A stretch of DNA of 64,000 bases from Nannochloris sp. 'desiccata' (Eukaryota > Chlorophyta > Trebouxiophyceae > Chlorellales > Chlorellaceae), in NCBI GenBank assembly GCA_019044685.2, contig JAGTXX020000006.1, positions 1,879,501 through 1,943,500 of the forward strand, given 5' to 3'. Both the position numbers and the translations under genes were made by a program. Positions 1 to 10,303 of the stretch are shown here, one piece after another. The notes below the pieces were generated by a model that had not been told where the DNA came from, made no database searches, and was given only the letters and a program-made list of their open reading frames with translations. Each line of letters starts with the position of its first letter. The first letter of the stretch is position 1.

Positions 1-921
1 ATTATTAGGTATCAAAGTGGATCTCCTCGTGATGGTGCTGATTTCGACAGTAGTGACATTGTAAATAGAGCAAGGCAGTTGGTCTCCCGGGCCGTTTGGG
101 AAGCTAGTCCAGTTGACCCTGGTAATCAACAACAGAATGATGATACTATTGGTACTAATGCTACAGGTGGTGATGCTCAGATCCTCAAAGATCTTTTTGA
201 CGGTACTGGTGTCCATGCTGCCATAGATCATGATAAAATAGAAAGCGCCCATGACCCTTCACATCGAGTAGCTGAAAAAGAAGCTGCCAAAATAGCCAAG
301 AGAGCAGCAGATGCATTGCGGCAGTCAAGGCTACAGTTACAGCAGGTGCCTGTCAATCAGCCTACGTGGACTGGGAGGTCTGGGGCAGCTGGAGCGCCGG
401 GAGGAGGAGCACGATTTGGGGCAGCTGTTAATGCCCGTCTGCTAACTAAGGTGAGTGGTGGCAGTGGCGGTATAGCCTCCTCCGGTTTTGTAACGCCTAG
501 TGGTGGGTATAATGCTGCCACAAGTGCTGGTTTTGGAGCAGGAGCAGGAGCAGGAGCTGGCCGATTTGGCCATGGTACTGCTGCTGCAGGCGGCAGAGGG
601 AGCGGTGGTCCAGGAGGAGCTCCACTGAGGAGTTTTGAATTGCTAGCGAGAATGCGAGAGCGTCAAGCTGCTGCGACATCTGCAGCTACTACCTCCCCTG
701 AGTTTTCAAGAGCACAGAGTTTAGCTACCCGTGTGGCGGATTTTATTCACGGCAAAGGGGGTTCAGCTCCTTCTGCAGAGGTTGCAGCTGCCTTTCAACG
801 CTCAGTCAATGCGGGAGACCTTGCCTTGTTTAAAAGTGTTTTGAAGCAAATAGCGACGCTGCAACGACAAGGAGGAGCGAAGGTATGGGTATTGAAGCCG
901 GAATTTGTCCCAGATTCTTAG
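1..921 (+). CDS. ERCC6: C-terminal part of CSB/ERCC6/RAD26 (CHR8-type) transcription-coupled repair ATPase
   Basis: The frame is open from base 1 to the stop at 919-921, giving 306 residues and no start, so the SWI2/SNF2 ATPase lies off the left edge. What remains matches the tail of Cockayne syndrome B proteins. It begins with a stretch ending LKDLFDGTGVHAAIDHDKI, where CSB has its post-helicase region. Next come an ALRQSR helix and the hallmark TWTGRSGAAGAP segment. Glycine/alanine-rich linkers follow, then LLARMRER, and finally a winged-helix-like domain (about residues 235-306) ending in VWVLKPEF. In the family this last domain binds ubiquitin and is needed for CSB to act at RNA polymerase II stalled on DNA damage. 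The glycine/alanine linkers are longer than in animals. Identity is firm; only the fragment's full length is unknown. Confidence 0.93.
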   Translation: MIRYQSGSPRDGADFDSSDIVNRARQLVSRAVWEASPVDPGNQQQNDDTIGTNATGGDAQILKDLFDGTGVHAAIDHDKIESAHDPSHRVAEKEAAKIAKRAADALRQSRLQLQQVPVNQPTWTGRSGAAGAPGGGARFGAAVNARLLTKVSGGSGGIASSGFVTPSGGYNAATSAGFGAGAGAGAGRFGHGTAAAGGRGSGGPGGAPLRSFELLARMRERQAAATSAATTSPEFSRAQSLATRVADFIHGKGGSAPSAEVAAAFQRSVNAGDLALFKSVLKQIATLQRQGGAKVWVLKPEFVPDS

Positions 922-1116
922 TAATATACGGAGTAATGTAGCAATAAATAAACAAGTATCAATTAGTTAAATGAAGAAACCGAATACATCGTGCTTTACA
1001 TTTTTTGGGGAATTTTGTGAAACTTTTAAACCCCCTTTCTGATTTACTTTACTATATGAAATTATACATTTTAATCTGTACTCAGCTTTATAAAAGATGA
1101 AACAACTGTAAACTAG

Positions 1117-1948
1117 TTACTCTTTTGGTATTTTTTCAGGGACAACGCCTCCCACCGCTTTATACAGCGCCAATGGACCTGTCCCTTCTTTTCCGCCCAC
1201 TGCTCGAATCTCGGTGATTTTTCCATCTTCGATTTTAACTTTCTTCACAGCAGGAGGCAGCTTCACCCGTGCCCCAGATGGTGGAACGGGAGGGAACGCG
1301 GGTCCTACATTCAAAGGAGCGCCATTATGATGGCCAGTAGCTTGGACAAGGACGATCATGTAGCCATCTTTTGCCACTAAAGCGTCGGTTGCCGCGGTCC
1401 ATGAAAAGTCAGGAATTGCTGGAGCAACACGATTGCACATAAAATCTATGAGTTCTGAGGAATTTGAAAATTAAGGGAAGAGGGAAAATATAGATAAGAT
1501 CTTGACTTCTCGACTGGGTATTGCAGGAATAGTATAAAGCTTACTGTCGATATATTGTACCTTGTTTAGAGAATGTTCGATGGGGGTCGCTTTCTTCGAC
1601 CATGACAAAGTTTTGTGCGAGTAGTTCTTCGTAGGTGGGCCGATCTATACTTCCAAAAAATCTTTCAAGAAGCCTTTGGCGGCGGGGCCGGCCAAAATCT
1701 GGCAGCCAGGAAGGCTTCTCCAGCCCTAATTTCTTGAAAAAACTCCAAGACACAACTTGTAATGTGCTTCGGCGTTGTCTTTGGTGCGGCATCTGGCGTC
1801 CAAGGCGAATAATGTGCCTGCTGGTAGGAAAAGCTCTCGCCATCTGAGGATGCGACATCCCCAACTTTGTTGGGAGCTTCAGTGGCCTTGCCAGGTTTTG
1901 GTTTCGGCACTGCATGGCACTTTGCATATCTCTGCACCACTCACTCAA
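1117..1948 (-). CDS. SnoaL/NTF2-fold-like protein, two exons
   Basis: Two exons are supported: 1561..1948 and 1117..1454, joined by a 106-base GT..AG intron that reads through in frame as FSKQ-ELIDFMCNRVAPAIPD. The product is about 241 residues. The C-terminal two thirds (from RFFGSIDRPTYEELL) has the layout of SnoaL/ester-cyclase-like NTF2 folds: a helix with an aromatic-rich pocket segment, then alternating beta strands with FSWTAATDALVAKDGYMIVL and VKKVKIEDGKITEI. No catalytic residues can be assigned. The first ~75 residues are basic and could be a targeting peptide, or the start may lie further in. A second open frame overlaps exon 1 on the same strand, so the N-terminus is the weak part of this model. 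The gene diverges from the OGT gene, with 368 bases between their starts. Confidence 0.6.
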
Positions 1949-2316
1949 TGTGCTCTGAAGAGTTAATATGAGATTTTCTGCATGACAGCTAGCTTCTACA
2001 TGCTAGTCGATGTGGGTGCGAGGGCTGACAGCAAATCCCAATATCAGGACGCGCGTTGATTGAGCGAAAAAGAAAGAAACTGGGAAGCAGTGCGGACTTT
2101 TTTGGAAGCTAGCCGCGATTGCATCCAGCTAATCCTAACTTTCAACCTAGCTCAGGTCATTGACAGTAAATTTATAATATAGACTGGCTGACACGTTTTT
2201 AAGAAATTGAATTGCGTACTGGTTTTTGAATTTCTTCTGATCGATCATTTCAGTCTGACAGGAATTGAACTTCGTCTCACCCTCTTCTGGGCTTCTGATG
2301 CATTCACAACATTGAT
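1949..2316. other. Divergent intergenic region, SnoaL-like/OGT
   Basis: These 368 bases separate the starts of two genes read outward and must hold both promoters. I see no clear TATA box, repeat or RNA gene. Short open frames here have no protein-like composition. Confidence 0.5.
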
Positions 2317-5300
2317 ATGGATGGTGTGCTAGCACAGCAACTCACGAGGCAAGCTGAGCAAGGCATTGATTCTTTGCAATGCAATGCCACCAAGAATAGT
2401 GATATCGGTACAACGAGGAACCATGCGTTAAATGAGAATTTGGCTGCAAATCATGCTATCCTAGGGCTGCAGATTGGAGCCAATGAATTGTCAAAGCTAC
2501 ATGGGTGGAGTTCTTACCACAATATTGCTCTTCAAGGGCACCTCGGAACAACATCTGAACAGGAGCTGACAGGTAAATATTGCACTAAAACTTGGTTGTA
2601 CCCCATTTTAATGATTTAATAAAATAATTTGGGCAAGAAGAACTCTAATTTTTTCACTACTTTAATTTACTGCTCTCTCAACTGCAGGCTTGAAGTCGCT
2701 CCCGCCGCCATGGGCGACTGCTGCAACAGCAGCTGGACACTACATCGCAAGCTCTACTATATTCAATTCACACTCTTCTGAAAGCGCAATTTCACCTCCA
2801 CATACTCCACCAAATACCTCTCCTCGAACCACCGCTGGTACAGAAGAGTATCAAGCAGCGCTGCTGAAAGCTGCTGAAGTCTATCGAAAGAAAGATTATG
2901 CACATGTTATACATTCATGCCTTCAACTTCACGCTGTTGATGCTACTAGATCTGACGTTCTTCTTTTATTAGGAGCTGCATACTATCAACTAAAAGACTA
3001 TACACGGTCTGCAGCCGCCAACGATGCAGCAATATTATTAAACCCATCATGCGCCGAAGCATATGCCAATCTAGGCAATGCTTTGTATCAAAACGGCTCT
3101 ATAGACCTTGCTATAACGTATTACACCTCTGCAATTCGTTTAAAAAGCGATTTCATTGATGCATACGTGAATCTTGCTGCAGCTTATACCCAACGCGGTT
3201 TGCCGCTACCCGCTGCTCAAGCATACAGTGCTGTTTTAGCAATGAAACCTGAGCTGACTGCAGTGCGCTGCAGTTTAGGGGATTTATGGAAAGGGTATGG
3301 TGACTCTGGACGTGCTGCCGCTGAAAAATGCTATTCCGTTGCTCTACAGACAGACCCTCAGTGTGCTGCTGCGTGGCGGGGTCATGGGGACTGCGCTAAG
3401 GAGGCTGGAAACTTCGAGCTCGCTGTGGAAAATTACAAGAAAGCTCTAGAGGTAGCACCAGATTTGTTTGAAGCCCATACTGGTCTTGGAATTTGTCTTC
3501 GTGAGTTGAGACGCTTGGAGGAATCTGAAAGCGCTTTTGCTGTTGCTGCCACATTGCGTCCGACGTGTCCTTTCGCAATGGGCAACTTGGCTGGTGCATA
3601 TTACGAAAATAAAAAGACAGACGCGTCTGTAATTGCGTATCGTCGTGCTATTTCATTGAACCCTAGCTTTTCTGAAGCGTTCAATAATTTAGGAAATGCT
3701 TTGAGAGAAAGCGGTCGCCCACACGAAGCAGTCGGTTGTTATCTTTCGTGTATTCAAATTCAGCTCAGTACATTAGCAGCAACTGCTTCTACAGCTGCAA
3801 TAGCAGTCGCTCCAGGTACACCTGGTCGTGTAGCTCATGGTTCTCCAACTGCTGGCGCTGCTGCTCTGGGTGGTTCCCCTGTTTCCCCTGTTGCCACCGC
3901 CATGGCAAGTCAGAGACTTAGTGTCTCGTACAACAACCTTGGTGGCGTGCTGAAATTGTTAGGCCGGAATGAAGAATGCATTAGAGCATACGAACATGTT
4001 GTTAAATTACAACCTACTGTCCCTGAAGGCCACGCAAATTTAGGTTCAGCTTACAAAGACGCTGGCCGTCATGAAGCCGCTCTGCTTTCTTATAGAACTG
4101 CTTTAACGTTCCGTCCAGACTTCCCAGAAGCCTTTGCTAATTTAGTGCATAGTATGCAGTGTATTTGCGACTGGAGAGATCGAGACGTGTTGTTTTTGAG
4201 GCTTGAAAAAGAAGTCGAGCGGGATTTGGCACTTGGGAAACTTCCCTCTGTCCAACCTTTCCACGCAATGACGTATCCATTCGCACCTGGTCTTGCGCTC
4301 AAAATCAGTCAACGGTACGCAGAAGAGTGTGCAGCAACTGTGAAAAAGCTTCCTGATGCTCCTACAGAACCTTTGTTCTTAACAGAAAATCCATCTTATG
4401 CCATGGCGCCGCCGTCGTCCCTAAAACAACAACAACCCCAACGATTGCGTATTGGCTACGTTTCTTCTGATTTTGTCAACCATCCTTTAGCGCATTTAAT
4501 GGGCTCTGTCTTTGGTCTTCATGACCGTTCTAAAATTGAAGTCTTTTGCTATTCTCTTAGCCCAAATGATGGTTCAGAATTTCACCACCGCATTAGCCTA
4601 GAATCTGAAAACTTTCTCGACGTTTCTTCTTGGACCTCACCCGCAATTGCGCGCCGAATTGCTGCCGATGGTATCCACATTCTATTCAATCTGAACGGAT
4701 ACACTAAAGGGGCACGTAATGAAATATTTGCGATGCGGCCTGCTCCCGTACAAGCCTCTTTAATGGGTTTCCCAGCAACGATGGGTGCTGATTTTATTGA
4801 TTGGATTGTACTGGATAAAATGGTCTGTACGGAAGAAAGTAGGGAATGTTACAGCGAGTCTATAGCATACATGCCAGATACCTATTTTGTCAATGATTAT
4901 AAAAGGTCCCATCCTGAAGTAATCTCTGGTAGCGTCGCTCGACGACAACAACAACGGCAGGGTGGCAGTGAAGAGGATGCTGACACTGCCAGTAGCGATG
5001 CCACTGCCAATATCATAGCAACCACCAGAGCTTCCCTTGGCTTGCCTGAAGATAAAGTAGTCTACAGTTGCAGCAATCAGCTGTACAAGTACGATCCCGA
5101 GACATTTACAACTTGGTGCAATATTTTGAAACGCGTCCCTGACAGCGTTTTGTGGCTGCTGCGTTTTCCACCAGCAGGAGAAACTCGTGTGCGAGCTGAA
5201 GCAGCTGCCAGAGGGGTTGACCCGAACCGAATTATATTCACCGATGTGGCTTCAAAACCAATTCATGTTGCTCGTAGTGGTCTTGCCGATGTGTTTTTAG

Positions 5301-5659
5301 ATACACCAGCGTGTAATGCGCATACGACAGGGTGTGATGTGCTATGGGGAGGCTGCCCTATGGTGACGTGGCCTGTAAAAAGAATGGCCTCAAGGGTGGG
5401 TGCTTCTTTGTGCAGAGCTACTGGTCTGGCGGAGCACATGATAGTGAAAAATCTAGAAGAATATGAAGAGAGAGCTGTTCTATTGGGGTTGGATCATGAA
5501 GCACGTGGTGCTTTGCGTGCTGCGTTGCATGCTGTGCGTGAAACGTGTGCTTTGTTTGACACAGCACGATACGTCCAAAATTTAGATAAATTAGTGGTGA
5601 AGATGTGGGGTATCTACTGCGAGGGGAAAGGACCTCGTGATTTTACAGTCCTAGAGTAA
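2317..5659 (+). CDS. SEC: UDP-GlcNAc:protein O-GlcNAc transferase, SECRET AGENT/OGT type
   Basis: Exons 2317..2572 and 2688..5659 join in phase 1 across a 115-base intron to give 1075 residues. After an unconserved N-terminus of about 130 residues come roughly ten TPR units (about 135-560), split by an Ala/Ser/Pro-rich loop near 3760-3910. The catalytic GT41 region follows. It shows PFHAMTYPF carrying the active-site-region histidine, then GYVSSDFVNHPLAHLMGS, NLNGYTKGARNEIFAM, NQLYKYDPE with the family lysine, LRFPPAGE, and CNAHTTGCDVLWGG near the end. The C-terminus DFTVLE is like plant SEC. In the family it transfers GlcNAc to Ser/Thr of nuclear and cytosolic proteins. SPINDLY, the related O-fucosyltransferase, is the main alternative, but the motifs and C-terminal end favour SEC/OGT. 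Confidence 0.94.
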
Positions 5660-6360
5660 GTAATACATCTTAAAAGTTATAGTAGAATCGAAAAATTTCG
5701 ATTGTTATATCGAAACTGAACATAAAAAATGCCTGGTTGTCGACGACAATAACAAAATCTCTTTGAATAAATGAATGACTGATTGAATCTTGTTTACTAG
5801 CTAACACAAATAAATAAACCCATAGCGTATAACGCTCATTGCATATACCCATTTAATTGCCTTGCATATAGATCAAAATATTATGTTTAGTTCCAGTTCT
5901 TTTTCTGTTGATCGTTTTTTTCTCGTGTTTATTCTTTCTTATTTCTTAAAGTCTCCATCACTGTTGGTGGTGGATGACACAACCTCATTTTTCCTGCGCG
6001 CAAATAGCATACCAATTACTAAAATGAACGAATTTCTTTTCCTTTGATCGATCCAATCTTCTGTTTCATTCCTTTTTTTTCATTTTCTTTTTGAACTTGA
6101 CGCCGTCGACAATGTCTTTCTGTAATCTTTTTCCCTGGCATTTTCTCCTGCCTGTTTATGTTGTGTATTTGTCTTTACAACCTTTCCTTTCACAATAGTG
6201 ATAAATTGAGCTGTCACTTTTTGTAAATAATAAGCTAGGATCTCAAATGAGCAGGCGGTAGCAGGAGCCTTGTTAAGTTGAATGAAGGGGTGATTGATTT
6301 TTTGTTCTGTCCCGCTAGGCCAGGACGACCGCGCTTTTTGCGCTTCTCTCAGCTTTAAAA
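5660..6360. other. Intergenic stretch after OGT, no supported gene
   Basis: AT-rich with T runs. Short open frames occur on both strands. One on the minus strand (6080-6460) is overlapped by the better-supported small plus-strand gene starting at 6361. Nothing here has recognisable protein or RNA features. Confidence 0.5.
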
Positions 6361-6657
6361 ATGGAACTGCTCGCCGCACTTGAAGAAGAAGAAGAAGAAA
6401 GGGCACAGAAGAAGATGTCGTGTTGGTTGGATGAAAAAAATGCCGATATAGGTATATCACTGATGTGAGTCAGAGAAACGAGCAAGTCGCACACGTGTTA
6501 CTACGGTTTCAAGGAGCTTAGCTTACTGGCCAAAGCTTGAGATGGTCCATAAAAAATGGGGGATTCTAATGTGACTCACGACCTGTTCTTCCCCTGTCTT
6601 AGTAGATCGATCACCAACGTGGATATCGCCGGTCTAGCAGCGGTGCTGGCATCATGA
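6361..6657 (+). CDS. Possible 52-residue small protein, two exons
   Basis: An ATG at 6361 opens an acidic helix-like exon (MELLAALEEEEEE...) that runs to a consensus donor (GTGAGT at 6465). An acceptor at 6601-6602 continues the frame as SLIRSITNVDIAGLAAVLAS and stops at 6657. Exons 6361..6464 and 6603..6657 join in phase 2. A second AG three bases downstream would remove one residue. The product would be a Glu-rich N-terminal helix followed by a short hydrophobic C-terminal helix. I do not recognise it. Support is the coherent splice pair and composition only. It could be part of a longer transcript or chance. Confidence 0.4.
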
Positions 6658-7170
6658 TGGCCACCACCGTCCTCGTTGGCGGCTCTGGCACTACTGATCG
6701 TGACGTTGCTTTTTAACTTACATTCTAAACAACACCTAAACGTATTAACTTGGTTAGTTATTGGTTATTACTTAATACATTTCCTCATTCTTCTTTCTAT
6801 GGGTTTTCCCTTAGTGATTTTGGATTTCGGTGATGCGCCGCTGGCGTATTTCTCTCAAGGTACTTTTCCCACGTCAAGGACCCCTTACTTTCCCAATTCC
6901 GTTTTCTACCTGTTATCTCCCGTTTTCCATTATATCGAGATAGATTTGAGTTATTGAAATTGTGAAAAATGACAAATAGTAAGGTGGTTGCCCCCGAGGC
7001 GACAAGCAAGCTGATTAAGGGCCAACTGAGGCCAATTGAATCATTACTAATTTCAACTTTATTGTGACGACTGCTACAATGGTAATTTTTAGGTTATATT
7101 GAAGCTATATTAAGACCTCCCAAGGACACAGAGGCTGTGGAAGCTGTGCTTCTAATTAAATTCCAAAGCA
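6658..7170. other. Intergenic stretch, no supported gene
   Basis: Open frames are short and lack motifs. One hydrophobic frame (6676-6957) shows no conserved features. The 3' part must contain the promoter of the RING-CH gene. Confidence 0.45.
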
Positions 7171-8275
7171 ATGGACCAACCTAGCACTGCGGACGCTGTC
7201 TCAGCAACAGAACCTACCCAGATACATGTTCCACGACCTTCGGTTAGCTCTGATTCTGCTCCCTTACTAGGTTAGTATGTGATTTTCAATGGGGAATGAA
7301 GATTCTATTGTAGTTGAAGACACGCGTTAAAAAAGTATAATTCCATTGCATCTCACCTGTAATTTTGTTATTATATTGCTTATAGGGACTGGCGCTGAGC
7401 AAACTCAGTCGTCAGCGAGCAGCGAAGAGCAACAAACTTTTGGACAACGAGCGTTTGCGTTTTTCTCAAGACCTTGGCGCTCCTCCAATACTGGAACGAC
7501 AGAAAATGACAGCCTATCGTCCTCAAATACAAGCAGCAATACTAACTTAGAAGCTGGTAATCCAAGCAGTCCTCCCCAGACAGCATCATCACCTGGGTCA
7601 ACAGCAGCAGCCACCGTCCCCGTCATTGCCGAGAGAAGTTCCAGTCGGGGTGCTCTAGACATTGAAGGCGGTGAAATAGAAAGCTCAGGATCTGGGGGAT
7701 CTGCCTCACGAACAACCACTACCCCAGTTTGTCTAATCTGCCTAGAAACGCTCGCTCCAGAAGATTTTGCAAGCGGTAGAGCTATTTCCCTTGGGTGCAA
7801 ATGTCGGGGGGACATGGCCTTACGACATAGAGATTGCGCTCAGAAATGGGCGCAAGTCAAAGACGATGGCCGTGGCGGGGTCCCTATTTGTGAGCTGTGC
7901 AAACAACCTACGAAAAACTTGCCTCCAATTCCTCCTAGACCGCACTTATTACGACCTGACACCGCTGCCGCTGCTGGAGGTGTTTTGCCCGAGGACATGT
8001 ATAACGACCAAATGGCATTTGCTACTTTTGCTCCCAGTGCTGCAGATTTAATATTTGATTGTATAAGAGTCACGTGGGTAGCAATGATCGTCTCCATTTT
8101 ATTTTTCGAAGCATCACTTGGATCTGCGTTATCTACCGGTATGTTTGCTGGTGCTGCGTATGCTGTAATGGTACGGATTATGTACCGGCAGCATTTTGAA
8201 GCGATGCGTGCATATGCAAGTGAAAATGCAGCGGCAGTGCCACCAGCACCTCAAGTGCCGGTGAATGTAGTTTGA
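7171..8275 (+). CDS. Membrane RING-CH (MARCH-type) E3 ubiquitin ligase
   Basis: Exons 7171..7270 and 7386..8275 join in phase 1 (115-base intron), giving 329 residues. The first exon ends SSDSAPLL and the second begins GTGAEQTQ. After a low-complexity Ser/Thr/Gly N-terminal part, a RING-CH finger spans about residues 160-225. It has the C-x2-C pair in VCLICLE, then GCKCRGD, HRDCAQKW and ICELC, which is the C4-H-C3 order of MARCH proteins. Two hydrophobic segments follow near the C-terminus (VTWVAMIVSILFFEASL and ALSTGMFAGAAYAVMV). In the family such proteins ubiquitinate membrane cargo from the cytosolic face. Plants and algae have several uncharacterised relatives, so a specific partner cannot be named. 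Confidence 0.85.
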
Positions 8276-8626
8276 AAAAATAAATTAGCAAAATTATTTT
8301 ATCGGTAAATGAAATTCTGAGTCGTATATTTCTGGAATTTTTGCTCTTCCGTGTTGTATATAATAATAGTCAATTTGTTGTGTCCTTATCATTTCTGCTA
8401 GAAATAAACTAAACAACAACGTTGCCAATTAATTTACTGTTTCTCTCTAATGTACCCGTTTCTAAGAAACTTTCTTTACTTCCAGCTCTTTATCTCTTTC
8501 TCCCGCCTAGCTTACCAACAACGCAGGCTCGCTAATCGGTTAATGTAAACACATATTTCTCTGACAATACAAAAGGATAATTATTCAGATAGCTAGCTAT
8601 ATAATTTGTTGAACTAAAATTTCGAG
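8276..8626. other. Convergent 3' intergenic region
   Basis: AT-rich, with AATAAA-like sequences near 8279 (plus strand). It holds the 3' ends of the RING-CH gene and, on the other strand, the VAMP7 gene. I see no gene in it. Confidence 0.5.
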
Positions 8627-9385
8627 TCAACAATGGGTTACCGATGGACCACAAATCAATGCTGCCAAAATATACAAGCCTAAAATTATAAGCAGTACGA
8701 CATAGACAGAGGTTCTAATATTCCGATACCACATATCTCGCTTTAGTGTTGTTGCTCCACGTTTAAATACAAACGCAGAATCTGACAACTCGTCTGTTTT
8801 CTGAACGAGCAGCTCAAGACGGTCCCCTCTTTCTAAAACTCTTTCGATATTTTCTACCATAACTTCTCGTAAGCCATTGACCTCTCCTGTCACCCTGCTG
8901 ACGGTGTCATTTGAAGGATTGTTGTGGTAGGCAGCGCGCTCTTGAAGAATGGGGGCAAAGGTTTGATTAAAAGAGTAGGCAGCGGCGTTGGCTGCAGCAG
9001 AACCGTGGGCGGTGGTGAAACGAATTCTTACGTCTTCAAGGAAGGCGAATGGAACCCTACGATTGAATGCCTGCAAAATAGATACTACATTTGTTTTGAG
9101 TTTTTAACGGAAGAAGACAATAAGAACGAATGAAGTTAACGTTTCAGATCACATTCTCAAACTTGCCTGAGGCGTCATGCACAGAAACGTCAAACCATCT
9201 GCCAGAAGCAGGTGAACGATATGGTCTCCTACAAGGTAAGATAGCCTCTCCCCATTTGATGCGTTAATCTTCTCGAGAATCTGTAAAGACACCACTCCAG
9301 CGTTTCCCAAAATAGATGAAGAATATTCAGCCAAGATCACACTGCCTCTGGCAACAAGGGCGTATAATATACCTGGTTGCGGCAT
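8627..9385 (-). CDS. VAMP7-type longin R-SNARE
   Basis: Exons 9167..9385 and 8627..9070 join in phase 0, giving 220 residues. The N-terminal longin domain (1-about 115) reads YALVARGSVILAEYS at the start and contains the diagnostic IPFAFLE-type motif, here VPFAFLEDVRIRF, which spans just past the splice junction. A v-SNARE coiled coil follows (about 130-190) with the zero-layer arginine in ERVLERGDRLELL. The protein ends in a tail anchor, VYVVLLIILGLYILAALI. Length and order match plant VAMP71/72 and animal VAMP7, which drive fusion at endosomal, vacuolar or plasma membranes. The donor of the intron appears to be GC rather than GT (CAG then GCAAGT at 9166-9161). The correct longin sequence is restored only with that site. 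Confidence 0.92.
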
Positions 9386-9474
9386 CTTTAGAAAATATGT
9401 GCAACATAGTGCCCATCAGAGGAGGAGGAAGGCTAACATGAGCTGTGAAAATTGTGATATATCTATCTTTTTAG

Positions 9475-10101
9475 GCGCTAAACTCACCCGGTGCCCCCCA
9501 CGTCACCACTCGAGAAGAACTCTATTCATGGTCCACGATGGCGCGTATGTAACCCAGATGATCCATTCATACTTGCGGACAAGCAGGGTGTATTTTGGGG
9601 CGCCTTCGCACTGCGCCCTCGCCAAAAGCAATGTTCTATTTTTTCGCTGAAAGGCTCTGCCATCGTTGACCACCGCTTCGAAGACGGTACAGTCTACGAA
9701 GCAACACCAGAAGACTTCTATATTGCAAGGGTGGGCACCACCTATGGCACTATCATTGAACACGTAACTACTCTTGGTGGTGATACTGGCAACAGGAGAC
9801 GTTTGCTGGAAAAGGTCACTCCTTTGAAAAGGTCAGGTGTTGTCAACAGGGCACAACATCAGATCCGGCTGGCTGAGTGCTATATAACACATATATGATA
9901 CATGCAAAGTGTGATTCCATCAAAGCTTCCCAAATTGGCTAGTATATGAGCAGAAAAGGCTATAAGTGACGGTATTTGGCTCAGGTACACTAACGTGTCT
10001 GCATACTTCGCTGCATGCAAAACCGAATATGGTGCATCTCAGGCAACGTGTTTCAAGGCTACTCTAGCGCAGCTGGAGTGCAAGGCAGCGCATTTGCAAT
10101 A
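9475..10101 (+). CDS. Unrecognised multi-exon gene, exon limits uncertain
   Basis: A protein-like frame runs from about 9488 to about 9830, containing WRVCNPDDPFILADKQG, then FEDGTVYEATPEDFYIARVG and a basic end LLEKVTPLKRSG. A second coding-like stretch at 9986-10101 follows a pyrimidine/AG acceptor and ends ATLAQLECKAAHLQ plus stop. The strand segments with aromatic residues loosely suggest a small beta-barrel reader fold (BAH or Tudor-like), but I would not assign it. The first exon could not be placed. The frame has a stop just upstream at 9479-9481, and only about 90-105 bases separate this gene from the divergent VAMP7 start. Confidence 0.45.
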
Positions 10102-10303
10102 AACTAGAACAGCATTGTAATTTGCAGACTAATTTTGAATGAAAGGGTACCTGTGATGAATCCCTTCTGTTTCTTGCTTTGCCCTGAAAATAATCCTTGA
10201 TTGAGCTCGTTATCTGTTAAAGAAAGTCTCTTTTCAAAGTTTCGAAACGAAAATAGCTCCTTCATAAACAGAATTGACGCTCGTGTTTTGTTGCGCATAA
10301 TTA

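Noticed and set aside
1665..1940. 91-residue frame as a separate protein
   Set aside because: It shares the strand and region with the SnoaL-like exon, ends abruptly, and lacks any continuation into the conserved domain.
6080..6460. 126-residue minus-strand frame with poly-Leu and basic end
   Set aside because: It overlaps the better-supported plus-strand exon at 6361-6464, and its poly-Leu is the complement of a GAA repeat. No family is seen.
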